Position numbers and translations under genes: made by a program
NCBI GenBank assembly: GCA_049324575.1
Contig: JBMONI010000002.1
Coordinates: 111,407 to 175,406 of the forward strand
DNA: 64,000 bases
Reading direction: 5' to 3'
Source: JBMONI01 sp049324575
Lineage (GTDB): Bacteria; Omnitrophota; Omnitrophia; Omnitrophales; Aquincolibacteriaceae
The notes under the pieces: generated by a model
What the model was told of the DNA's origin: nothing
Database searches by the model: none
What the model saw: the letters and a program-made list of their open reading frames with translations, nothing else
Shown: one piece after another, positions 49,075-55,910 of the stretch
Layout: each line of letters opens with the position of its first letter
Numbering within the stretch: the first letter of the stretch is position 1

Positions 49075-50423
49075 CGTTTCTCCCCGTTCAAACCGGCCCC
49101 CGAAGAAGCTTCCCAACGTCCGCCCCATTTTTGGGAAAGCGTTTCAAGCAGCTTTTCCCAATAGGCTTTGGGTCTGAAAGAAGGATAGGGAGCCGCCGCC
49201 ACCGGCCGGTCCGAGGTCCAAAGGATCTCAAAAACCCCCGCCTCATTGGCCCGTCCGATCCGCACGGTCTTTCGTGCGTGATGATTATCCGCGATCGCAA
49301 GAGGACCTTCGGGAGCCAGAATGCTCAAATGCCGTAAACGGTTCAAAAGATCCTGGGTCGTCCCCTCGCCGTCCCCTTCACGAGCGGCTCGCCCCCACAA
49401 ATGAACACCGTAATAAGCGGCTTCCATCGGATCGGTCACGAGGATATCGCCGCCACGCTTTTGCTTCAGTTTGGCAATAAAATCAGCGTTCAAGGGCGTG
49501 TCAATAGCCTGAAAATAGTTCCAGCAGGCATAGAGGCCCTTTATATGCTCCTTGAAAAAATGCTCTTTTTGCTCCGGATGTTTTTCCGCAAAATACTCCC
49601 GGACCGCTTTGAGCAGATTCTCGTCCATGCTGAACGAAAAAATAGCCGCTTTTTGGGAAGAGATCTCGATTTCATCCAAGGCTTCAAAAAAGAGGATGTT
49701 GCTGTCCCCGTTGATCGTATTCAGGATCACGTCCGGCCGGGTTTTCTGGATCTGTTTCGCGATTTCCAGAAAATCCTTCGCGCCAAGAGGCCGGTAAGCT
49801 TCTCCGACGACCTCCCCGCCCGAAAACCGGATGACCTGTTTCGCGATATCATGAGCGACCCGCGGATAAACGTAATCCGACCCGACCAGGAAAAACCTTT
49901 TCCCCAAATGCTTGAGGGCCCAGTGGATAGCGGGGATCAGCTGCTGGTTGGGAGCCGCTCCCAAATAAACGATGTTCGGGGAGATCTCCGCACCTTCATA
50001 CTGGACCGGATAAAAGAGAAGCGAATTGTACTTTTCGACAATCGGTCTGACCGCCTTCCGGCTGGCCGACGTCCAACACCCGAAAAGGACCTCCACCTTT
50101 TCCTGGATGATCAGCCGTTCCGCCTCCTGCCGAAAAATATCCGGATCAGACTTTCCATCCGCGACAACCGGCTCGATCTTCCTTCCGTGGATCCCCCCGC
50201 CGGCATTGAGTTCCTCCAACGCCAGCAAGGTCGCCTCCATCACCGGCTTCTCACTGAGCGCCATAGTCCCGGTCAGGGAATGGAGAATGCCGACCTTAAG
50301 GGGAGGCGCAGAACGGCGTCCCGTTCTTTCGACCCAATCCAGGATCTGGCCCGAATAGAAAAAAAGAAGGACAACAAGAAGCCCCGCCAGACAGCCTAAA
50401 AATATTTTTCGGACAACGTTCAT
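49071..50423 (-). CDS. UrtA-like (branched-chain/urea type) periplasmic binding protein, membrane-anchored
   Basis: 450 residues. An uncleaved-looking N-terminal span (IFLGCLAGLLVVLLFFYSG) is followed by a type 1 periplasmic binding fold: VGILHSLTGTMALSEKPV, EVLFGCWTSASRKAVRPIVE, LFYPVQYEGAE and MEAAYYGVHLWGRAA. This is close to the urea/short-chain amide binding proteins. No ABC permease or ATPase genes follow; instead a histidine kinase gene overlaps it by four bases. It is therefore a sensor subunit rather than a transporter part (inference, as with AmiC-type systems). It leads the signalling operon. Confidence 0.88.
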   Translation of the reverse strand: MNVVRKIFLGCLAGLLVVLLFFYSGQILDWVERTGRRSAPPLKVGILHSLTGTMALSEKPVMEATLLALEELNAGGGIHGRKIEPVVADGKSDPDIFRQEAERLIIQEKVEVLFGCWTSASRKAVRPIVEKYNSLLFYPVQYEGAEISPNIVYLGAAPNQQLIPAIHWALKHLGKRFFLVGSDYVYPRVAHDIAKQVIRFSGGEVVGEAYRPLGAKDFLEIAKQIQKTRPDVILNTINGDSNILFFEALDEIEISSQKAAIFSFSMDENLLKAVREYFAEKHPEQKEHFFKEHIKGLYACWNYFQAIDTPLNADFIAKLKQKRGGDILVTDPMEAAYYGVHLWGRAAREGDGEGTTQDLLNRLRHLSILAPEGPLAIADNHHARKTVRIGRANEAGVFEILWTSDRPVAAAPYPSFRPKAYWEKLLETLSQKWGGRWEASSGAGLNGEKR

Positions 50424-50585
50424 GAACGATCGCCTTTCGTCCCGGAGACCTTCCTGCTGGGCCGCTCTTGCCCGGCCCCGGGTCCGGCCATGCGGACAGC
50501 GCTATGTATTACGGCCATTACCGCAAATTATTAACGGCAACCGCGCCCCCCTTGAATCAGGCCCGCACCGCCCGCGGCCGGCGGC

Positions 50586-51905
50586 TTAGGACTGGCCGGT
50601 TTTCGACGAGGGAACGAGGATGGCCTCGTAGATTTTTTTGCGTCTTAATTTTCTCGCCGTGATCGTCAAACCGTCCATACGGATGACTTCTCCGGCTTCG
50701 GGAGCGCGTCCGAGTTTTTTATGGATCCAGGCGGCCAGGGTTTCATTTTCCGCGGAACCAGCCGGCGCGGGACCAGCGCCCAAGGTGGAAAAAACAAGGG
50801 AAACAGGAACGCCGCCCCCCATAAGCCAGGAAGAGCCAAAAGAGTGAATGTGTCCCGGAAGCCGGTCATATTCGTCTTCGATATCGCCCACCAGTTCCTC
50901 GATCAGGTCTTCCAGGGTAATGAGCCCAGCAACCTTCCCCTGCTCGTCACGGACCAGCGCGATATGGGTTTTATCCCGGATCATCGGGTTCAGCACATCG
51001 GAGAGCCGGGCGCTCCGGCTGACGAAAGGGATGGGCCTTGTGATGCCTCGCAAGTCCGGACTCGCCGGGCTGATCTTCAGCGCATTGATGATGTCCTTGA
51101 AATTCACATAACCCACGATGGTCTGTGGGTCTTTTTCCCGCTCACAAACCGGATAACGGGTGTGCATGTCGAGATGCGCCTTGATCATGGCCTCCGAAAG
51201 CGAATCCGTGATCGGGATCATGACGATATCCGGCGCGGCAAGCGCGATCCCTCCGACGGTCCTTCGCGAGAACTCCGCCGCCGAAAGAACGATCCGCTCC
51301 TCCGCCGCGCCGATGAGACGCGAGGACCTCGCGAACGCAACGGCCGATCTCAGTTCCTGGAGTTCCGGTCTGTCCTCGGCCGAAGCTTCGGAGCGGGCCC
51401 TCCAACGCATGATCTTTTTGACAACGAACTCAAAGAAAACGACCACCGGATGCGCCATGCCGGCGACCCCTTTCATGAGCGGCGACAGCGAGAGGAAAAC
51501 CCATTCTTTGTTCTGAAGAGCGAACATCTTGGGCACAAGCTCCGCAAAAATGATCGTGAAACCGCTGAGGGGGATGACGAGGCAGATGACCGCCAGGATC
51601 TCCGCAAAAGGGTCCGGGATCCCGAGGGTCACTTGCAAAAAGGGGGTAAAAGATTCCTGGACACCGGCTCCTCCGGTCGCGGCCGCCACTGCGCCGGCAA
51701 AGGTGATCCCGAGCTGCACCACGGCCAGGCTCGCTTCCATCCGGTCTTTCATGTAGGCCGCCTGCTCGGCGCCTTTTTTCTTCTGCTGGCATAGCGCCGC
51801 AAGCCTTGCCCTTGAGATCGACGCCAGCGCCATTTCGTAAGAGGCGAACACCGCGTTCAAAAGCAGCATTAGAGCGATAACGGCAAGTTCAAAACCAAAA
51901 TTCAT
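50586..51905 (-). CDS. CNNM/HlyC family protein (DUF21, CBS pair, CorC/HlyC domain)
   Basis: 439 residues from ATG 51905 (GGGAGG upstream). A DUF21 membrane domain covers about 1-190 (LLNAVFASYEMALASISRARL). Two CBS motifs cover about 205-330 (MIPITDSLSEAMIKAHLDMH, HIALVRDEQGKVAGLITLED), followed by a C-terminal CorC/HlyC domain (GGGVPVSLVF ... MDGLTITARKL). Family members take part in Mg/Co efflux or cation balance; the old haemolysin label is misleading. It is followed by a 162-base G+C-rich gap before the UrtA-like gene. Confidence 0.92.
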   Translation of the reverse strand: MNFGFELAVIALMLLLNAVFASYEMALASISRARLAALCQQKKKGAEQAAYMKDRMEASLAVVQLGITFAGAVAAATGGAGVQESFTPFLQVTLGIPDPFAEILAVICLVIPLSGFTIIFAELVPKMFALQNKEWVFLSLSPLMKGVAGMAHPVVVFFEFVVKKIMRWRARSEASAEDRPELQELRSAVAFARSSRLIGAAEERIVLSAAEFSRRTVGGIALAAPDIVMIPITDSLSEAMIKAHLDMHTRYPVCEREKDPQTIVGYVNFKDIINALKISPASPDLRGITRPIPFVSRSARLSDVLNPMIRDKTHIALVRDEQGKVAGLITLEDLIEELVGDIEDEYDRLPGHIHSFGSSWLMGGGVPVSLVFSTLGAGPAPAGSAENETLAAWIHKKLGRAPEAGEVIRMDGLTITARKLRRKKIYEAILVPSSKTGQS

Positions 51906-52091
51906 TCGGGACGACCTCCCTGCGCTGACGAACGAAGAGCCGTTGACCCGGCCGAAAAACACGAAAAGGTTAAACTAAGCCGCGCCTGCCGTCAAACGAA
52001 AAGGCCTCCAGCGGCCCTTCCCCGGGTCCGAGCAAAAATCCTGAAAAGATCCCGATCAGCACTTTCGAAAAGTGCGGTTGGTGCGGTTAGG

Positions 52092-52874
52092 TCAAATGAG
52101 TCCCAGGCTCAGAGAAATCCCAAGCAGGATCAGCATTACACCCACCATGACCTGCACAGTTCTCAGGGTGACTTTTTTCAAAAGTTCCCGCCCGAGGGAT
52201 GCCCCCGCGAACGCGGAAAGCGTAGCCGCCAGAAGAAGCCCTTTCATGGAAGAGATCACGGAAAGCTGGGTAGCAAAAATACTGGTCCCGTAAATAGACA
52301 ACCGCGCCGCGTCCACCAGCACGGCCGAAGCCACCCCCGTTCCGATGAACTCTTCTTTGTTCAGACCGGCCTTGATCAGAAACATGGAACGCAGGGCCCC
52401 CTGATGGCCGGAAAGCCCTCCGAAAAATCCGGATAATAAGCCGCCCCAGATCATATGCTTGTGGTCCAAGGCCGCCTTCGAAAATCCCGGGATCATCTCA
52501 AGAACGGCAAACCCCACAATGACCGATCCGATCACGAGATGGAGAATGTTGATCTCGCGGATCTTGCCCATAAGTTCATACTGACCCAGGGCCGGCAAAA
52601 GAGCCGCATACGAAAGTGCCCAGGCCCCGAGAAACGCGGCCAGCATGGCCGGGACAGCGAACCGGATCAGCACCGCTCGGTTCACCGAACGGCCCACGAG
52701 AACAAGCTTGAACAAATTATTGGCGAAGTGAACAAGCGCGGTCGCTGCGACAGCGATGGGCACGGGGAAAAATAACGCCAGCACCGGCATGAGAACGGTT
52801 CCCAGCCCGAATCCGGAAAAAAACGTCAGTCCGGAGACCAGCAGCGCTGTTCCGCATACGATCAGAGATTCCAT
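52092..52874 (-). CDS. TauE/SafE family anion permease
   Basis: 260 residues, about eight hydrophobic segments. Family marks are LTFFSGFGLGTVLMPVLALFFP at the start and GGLLSGFFGGLSGHQGALRS in the middle. TauE/SafE proteins export or import sulfur-containing organic anions; the actual substrate is not shown. GGAGG precedes the ATG. It may share a transcript with the DUF202 gene 46 bases upstream. Confidence 0.88.
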   Translation of the reverse strand: MESLIVCGTALLVSGLTFFSGFGLGTVLMPVLALFFPVPIAVAATALVHFANNLFKLVLVGRSVNRAVLIRFAVPAMLAAFLGAWALSYAALLPALGQYELMGKIREINILHLVIGSVIVGFAVLEMIPGFSKAALDHKHMIWGGLLSGFFGGLSGHQGALRSMFLIKAGLNKEEFIGTGVASAVLVDAARLSIYGTSIFATQLSVISSMKGLLLAATLSAFAGASLGRELLKKVTLRTVQVMVGVMLILLGISLSLGLI

Positions 52875-52920
52875 ACGGCATCCTCCATCTCCGAGAAGAA
52901 TGTCCCGGGCCGCTGCCGAA

Positions 52921-53175
52921 TTATGGGGGGGATTTTTTGCAGGCGGCTTCGATCATCCGCTGATGGCTGAAATAGTTCCTGACGCCGAAGAAAAGGAGCA
53001 AACCGCCTGCCGGCAAGAAGGCCAGGCCGGCCCAGAAAATCAGCGTTCCTTCAAAAAACTTGATCAGGGTCAGGCCCGTGATCACAAGCGCCAGGGACGC
53101 CGTCGAAAAAGTGAGCAAGGTCCTTTGATTGGCCAGGACCGTCCTCCGGACCGCAAGTTCATCCCTTAATTCCAT
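52921..53175 (-). CDS. DUF202 family membrane protein
   Basis: 84 residues from ATG 53175, with AAGGAGG upstream; an in-frame extension to 53235 is rejected. It opens with LRDELAVRRTVLANQRTLL, the DUF202 signature, followed by two hydrophobic segments and a basic tail. The family is of unknown function, related to yeast VTC and YidH-like membrane proteins. It is the first of a pair with the TauE gene. Confidence 0.85.
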   Translation of the reverse strand: MELRDELAVRRTVLANQRTLLTFSTASLALVITGLTLIKFFEGTLIFWAGLAFLPAGGLLLFFGVRNYFSHQRMIEAACKKSPP

Positions 53176-53285
53176 CCTAAACCCTCCTTTTAAAACAGCC
53201 CTTGAAACAGGTAGACGGTTTATCAAATGTCCCACTTATCCCTTACCTCTTATCCTCGCTTGCCGTTACCTGCCCGCCGGTTTCC

Positions 53286-54221
53286 TTACTTGTCCTCTTT
53301 GCATTGACATACTTCCACCGTAATATGGACCAATCGGCTATCGGAGGCGATCCGCTTTTTGTATTCCTCGGGCTCGCGCGGATGCCGGGCCACCACCGAA
53401 ACGATCACCCCGTAAAGTTCAGGCCCTAACGCCCACAGATGGAGGTCGGTGATGCGACTGTCCCCGTCGCTCTCGATCTCGGCTTGTATCTTTTTTCGAA
53501 TGGCCTCGGGACCGCTTTGATCCAGCAGGATACGGCCGGTGTCGCGCAAAAGGCCTGCCGCCCAGCGGGTCACAAGAGCCGCCCCGACGATCCCCATGAA
53601 CGGGTCCATCCAGACCCAGCCGCCGTATTTCGCGGCCAGAAGCGCCCCAATCGCCAAAGCCGAAGTGAGCGTATCGGCCAGAACATGGAGGTAGGCCGCG
53701 CGAAGATTGTGGTCATGGGAGTGGCTATGGGAGTGAGGGCCGTCTTTTCCATGGGAATGATCATGCCGGACATCCAGCATCCAGACCGAGACACCGTTGA
53801 CGAGCAGGCCGAGCACGGCAATGAAGATCGCCTGATCGAGCTCGATCGGGACCGGAGCGATCATCCTTCGGACGCTTTCCCAGGCCATCCACAACGCGAA
53901 GATCCCGAGCAGCATCGCCCCCGTAAATCCGCCCAGGGTATTGACTTTCCCGGTGCCGAAAGTGAAACGGGGATCGTGCGCATGGCGTCTGGCGTAAATA
54001 TAAGCCAAGGCATTGATGGACAACGCCGTGGCATGGGAAGCCATATGAAGGCCATCGGCCAGAAGCGCCATGGAGCCAAAAACAATGCCGGCCACGATCT
54101 CCACGCCCATCATGGAGGCAGTCAAAAGGGTCACCATGATCGTTCTTCGCTCGCCCGCTCTTTTTTGATCATGGCCGAACGTGTGGCTGTGCTGCCAAAG
54201 TTCTATTTCTGTTTGGTGCAT
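53286..54221 (-). CDS. DmeF-like cation diffusion facilitator (cobalt/nickel type)
   Basis: 311 residues, six hydrophobic segments. A His-rich cytoplasmic loop (HDHSHGKDGPHSHSHSHDH, about 155-173) lies between TM4 and TM5. The TM2 site LLADGLHMASHA and TM5 site LHVLADTLTSAL are those of the DmeF branch, and the N-terminal WQHSHTFGHDQKRAGERRT is typical. DmeF exports Co(II), and to a lesser degree other divalent metals. No ribosome site is seen before ATG 54221. It is followed by an acidic, Cys-ending tail (VEVCQCKEDK). The next gene upstream is 30 bases away. Confidence 0.88.
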   Translation of the reverse strand: MHQTEIELWQHSHTFGHDQKRAGERRTIMVTLLTASMMGVEIVAGIVFGSMALLADGLHMASHATALSINALAYIYARRHAHDPRFTFGTGKVNTLGGFTGAMLLGIFALWMAWESVRRMIAPVPIELDQAIFIAVLGLLVNGVSVWMLDVRHDHSHGKDGPHSHSHSHDHNLRAAYLHVLADTLTSALAIGALLAAKYGGWVWMDPFMGIVGAALVTRWAAGLLRDTGRILLDQSGPEAIRKKIQAEIESDGDSRITDLHLWALGPELYGVIVSVVARHPREPEEYKKRIASDSRLVHITVEVCQCKEDK

Positions 54222-54250
54222 CTGAAAAAGGGACCGCTTTCAAGAAGGCC

Positions 54251-54634
54251 CTACAGCCCTCCGGCGATAAACCCCCAATAGCCGAACAGAAAACCGATCG
54301 TGGTCATGAGGATCCCCCAAAGTCGGGTGTCACGATACCGATGTTTGAAGCGGGAGATCATTTGCGGGAACGCGATCAGGAACACGCCTTTGAAAAGCGC
54401 GATCCAGCCGATCAAGGTGATCAGCACCGGCCAGCCCCAAACCCAAAGGTTGTGATATGTCACCAGGAGCATTCCCAGGATCAGGGTCACGAAACCCGAC
54501 ATGAAAGTCAAAGCCGGCGAGCGCTCATAGTCCTCAATGATCTTCCCGAACGAAACCCTTCCGCTCAAAGCGGCGATCCCGGCCGACAGATAAGTCAGCG
54601 CCAGGATCTTTGCAACAACGATGGACAAGGTCAT
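54251..54634 (-). CDS. small four-span membrane protein of unknown function
   Basis: 127 residues with four hydrophobic segments (about 5-22, 42-60, 68-90, 105-125) and a basic loop (RFKHRYRDTRLW). No family is recognised with confidence. AAGGAGG precedes the ATG at 54634. It lies 30 bases before the DmeF-like gene and is probably co-transcribed with it. Confidence 0.65.
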   Translation of the reverse strand: MTLSIVVAKILALTYLSAGIAALSGRVSFGKIIEDYERSPALTFMSGFVTLILGMLLVTYHNLWVWGWPVLITLIGWIALFKGVFLIAFPQMISRFKHRYRDTRLWGILMTTIGFLFGYWGFIAGGL

Positions 54635-54701
54635 CGGAGCCTCCTTTCGTTTCGAAAAATATCTCTTCCCGCTCGCCGGCGCCCACGCACCGGCCCGGGA
54701 C

Positions 54702-55172
54702 TTAGCGCATGCATTCCGTCATCAACTCAACGTACTCCTGGCCCAAGGCTTGATCGACATGGCTGGGGCGGACGGATCCCTCCCCTTCCAGAAGAACATC
54801 GAGCCGGGGCAAAACGCGGTTGAACCACATGTCAAAAAGCTCGTGGCGCTTGCCCTTTTTGAGAAGCTCCTCTTTGAGCTCCTGTTCCGCCTCGATCCAA
54901 TCGTCGAAAGCCGTGCGCAGGGAGCCGACCTTCTCGTCGCGGATCGCCTGGGCCCGCGACTTGATCTTGGCGATCTCTTCGGACGTGTATTGATCGGCGG
55001 TTTTATGCTTGAGCCCGGTCTGCATTTTTAGCTCACGTTCCGCCTGGAGCCAGTCATCGAGCGCGGTATTCAACGCCTGGCATTTGCGTTTCCAGATCTC
55101 CGCCGCCCGCTTTCGGATCTTGGTAAGGTCCTGCTTCGAATAATGGGTGGCCGGATTCGTTTGTTTTTTCAT
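54702..55172 (-). CDS. DUF2934-like protein with internal duplication
   Basis: 156 residues, hydrophilic and helical. Two repeats of about 45 residues are plain: YSKQDLTKIRKRAAEIWKRK ... ALDDWLQAERELK and YTSEEIAKIKSRAQAIRDEK ... AFDDWIEAEQELK. Each matches the short DUF2934 motif found alone in many bacteria. The C-terminal 50 residues are acidic and not repeated. The function is unknown. AAGGAGACGG precedes the ATG. Confidence 0.7.
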   Translation of the reverse strand: MKKQTNPATHYSKQDLTKIRKRAAEIWKRKCQALNTALDDWLQAERELKMQTGLKHKTADQYTSEEIAKIKSRAQAIRDEKVGSLRTAFDDWIEAEQELKEELLKKGKRHELFDMWFNRVLPRLDVLLEGEGSVRPSHVDQALGQEYVELMTECMR

Positions 55173-55335
55173 CGCCGTCTCCTTCTCTTTTCATGGTCTT
55201 CACGAGACCGTGGACATTCCGGATCTGCCTGCGTTTCCAGGAGCCTGTCCGCCCCTCCTCGTGTCCGGGATAACCAGTTTATCACAATCTCCCATGCCCA
55301 GGGCCCCGGCCTGGAAACCGGCCCCAAAAGCCCCG

Positions 55336-55364
55336 TTGACCCCCGGGAGGGGGTTCTTTATAAT
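55336..55364 (+). promoter_or_regulatory. strong sigma-70-type promoter pointing at the tRNA-Asn region
   Basis: TTGACC (55336-55341) and TATAAT (55359-55364) with a 17-base spacer on the plus strand. It is 535 bases from the tRNA with no gene between, and may have been the original tRNA promoter before insertions lengthened the gap. Confidence 0.6.
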
Positions 55365-55570
55365 GAGCCCCTCGTCAGCCTAAAATCGCGAAGCGCTAAA
55401 TGCGAAACACGAAGCAAATTTGAAATTTCAAATTGCGAGAAAGCGGTTTTTTCGAGTCCGGGCTCTGTCGAATATTTAGAATCTCTGATTTAGAATTTCG
55501 GATTTCAGATTTAGAATTTGCTCTTTGAATTTCCATTCCCCTGTTCCGCCTCCGCCGTGGTCTTAAGCGG

Positions 55571-55607
55571 AGGACGGATCCGTCCTAAAATTGTTTTACA
55601 ATTTTAG
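55571..55607. repeat. adjacent palindromes (14-base and 25-base hairpins)
   Basis: AGGACGGATCCGTCCT is a perfect palindrome. It runs directly into CCTAAAATTG-TTTTA-CAATTTTAGG, a ten-base stem. Both are flanked by GCGGAGG and GGCGGAAG. They look like REP-type palindromic inserts next to a tRNA fragment. Confidence 0.6.
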
Positions 55608-55612
55608 GCGGA

Positions 55613-55638
55613 AGCTCAGAGCGACAGAGCAAGCGGCT
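55613..55638 (+). pseudogene. tRNA-Asn fragment 1
   Basis: AGCTCAG-agcgac-AGAGCAAGCGGCT matches the D-arm and anticodon 5' arm of the intact tRNA-Asn (AGCTCAGTTGGTAGAGCAAGCGGCTG), with the D-loop replaced. No acceptor or T arm follows. Confidence 0.5.
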
Positions 55639-55678
55639 TGGGTTGTTACGCTTTATTATCGGTATGTTTTGGTAAGTA

Positions 55679-55743
55679 ATCGTCGGATAGATCAGCATCA
55701 GGTCTTATAGATCGTTCTTTGGAAAACTTATTCCCCTGTAGCT
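55679..55743 (+). repeat. 65-base direct repeat, copy 1 (tRNA-Asn 5' flank plus first 12 tRNA bases)
   Basis: Identical by eye to 55846-55910, offset 167. It ends TCCCCTGTAGCT, the first 12 bases of tRNA-Asn. It then breaks into a hairpin insert (TCCGCCAAAAAGCATGGCGGA) followed by CAGTTGGTAG, the next tRNA bases. Confidence 0.85.
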
Positions 55744-55780
55744 TCCGCCAAAAAGCATGGCGGACAAGCAGTTGGTAGGA
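55732..55780 (+). pseudogene. tRNA-Asn copy 2, disrupted by a 25-base hairpin insert
   Basis: TCCCCTGTAGCT (tRNA positions 1-12) is interrupted by 25 bases carrying the inverted repeat TCCGCCA/TGGCGGA, and tRNA bases CAGTTGGTAG then resume. The following sequence diverges from the tRNA. The insert resembles a palindromic element placed inside the D-arm. Confidence 0.6.
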
Positions 55781-55845
55781 CGAGCTTTTTGGACGGACCC
55801 GCTGACGCTTTGTGGCGGGCAGTTGGTTCCCGTCGAAGACGGGAT

Positions 55846-55910
55846 ATCGTCGGATAGATCAGCATCAGGTCTTATAGATCGTTCTTTGGAAAACTTATTC
55901 CCCTGTAGCT
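55846..55910 (+). repeat. 65-base direct repeat, copy 2 (flank and 5' end of the intact tRNA-Asn)
   Basis: Second copy of the repeat at 55679-55743. It provides the 5' flank and first 12 bases of the working tRNA-Asn gene. Confidence 0.85.

Larger units (their letters stand above)
55173..55898. other. 726-base intergenic region with repeats, hairpins and two wrecked tRNA-Asn copies
   Basis: No credible gene is present. From left to right it holds a G+C-rich stretch, a plus-strand promoter (55336-55364), an A+T-rich degenerate stretch built of GAATTT/GATTTAG words (about 55420-55530), two hairpins (55571-55607), a tRNA-Asn fragment (about 55613-55638), and two 65-base direct repeats (55679-55743 and 55846-55910, the second running into the intact tRNA). 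Confidence 0.7.

Noticed and set aside
50424..50585. Hidden gene in the G+C-rich gap between the CNNM and UrtA-like genes
   Set aside because: No frame shows a start with a ribosome site or any recognisable protein. Only G+C-rich short inverted repeats are present.
55173..55898. CRISPR array in the repeat-rich intergenic region
   Set aside because: There are only two copies of a 65-base repeat at a 167-base offset with tRNA sequence at their ends, no spacer ladder and no cas genes.
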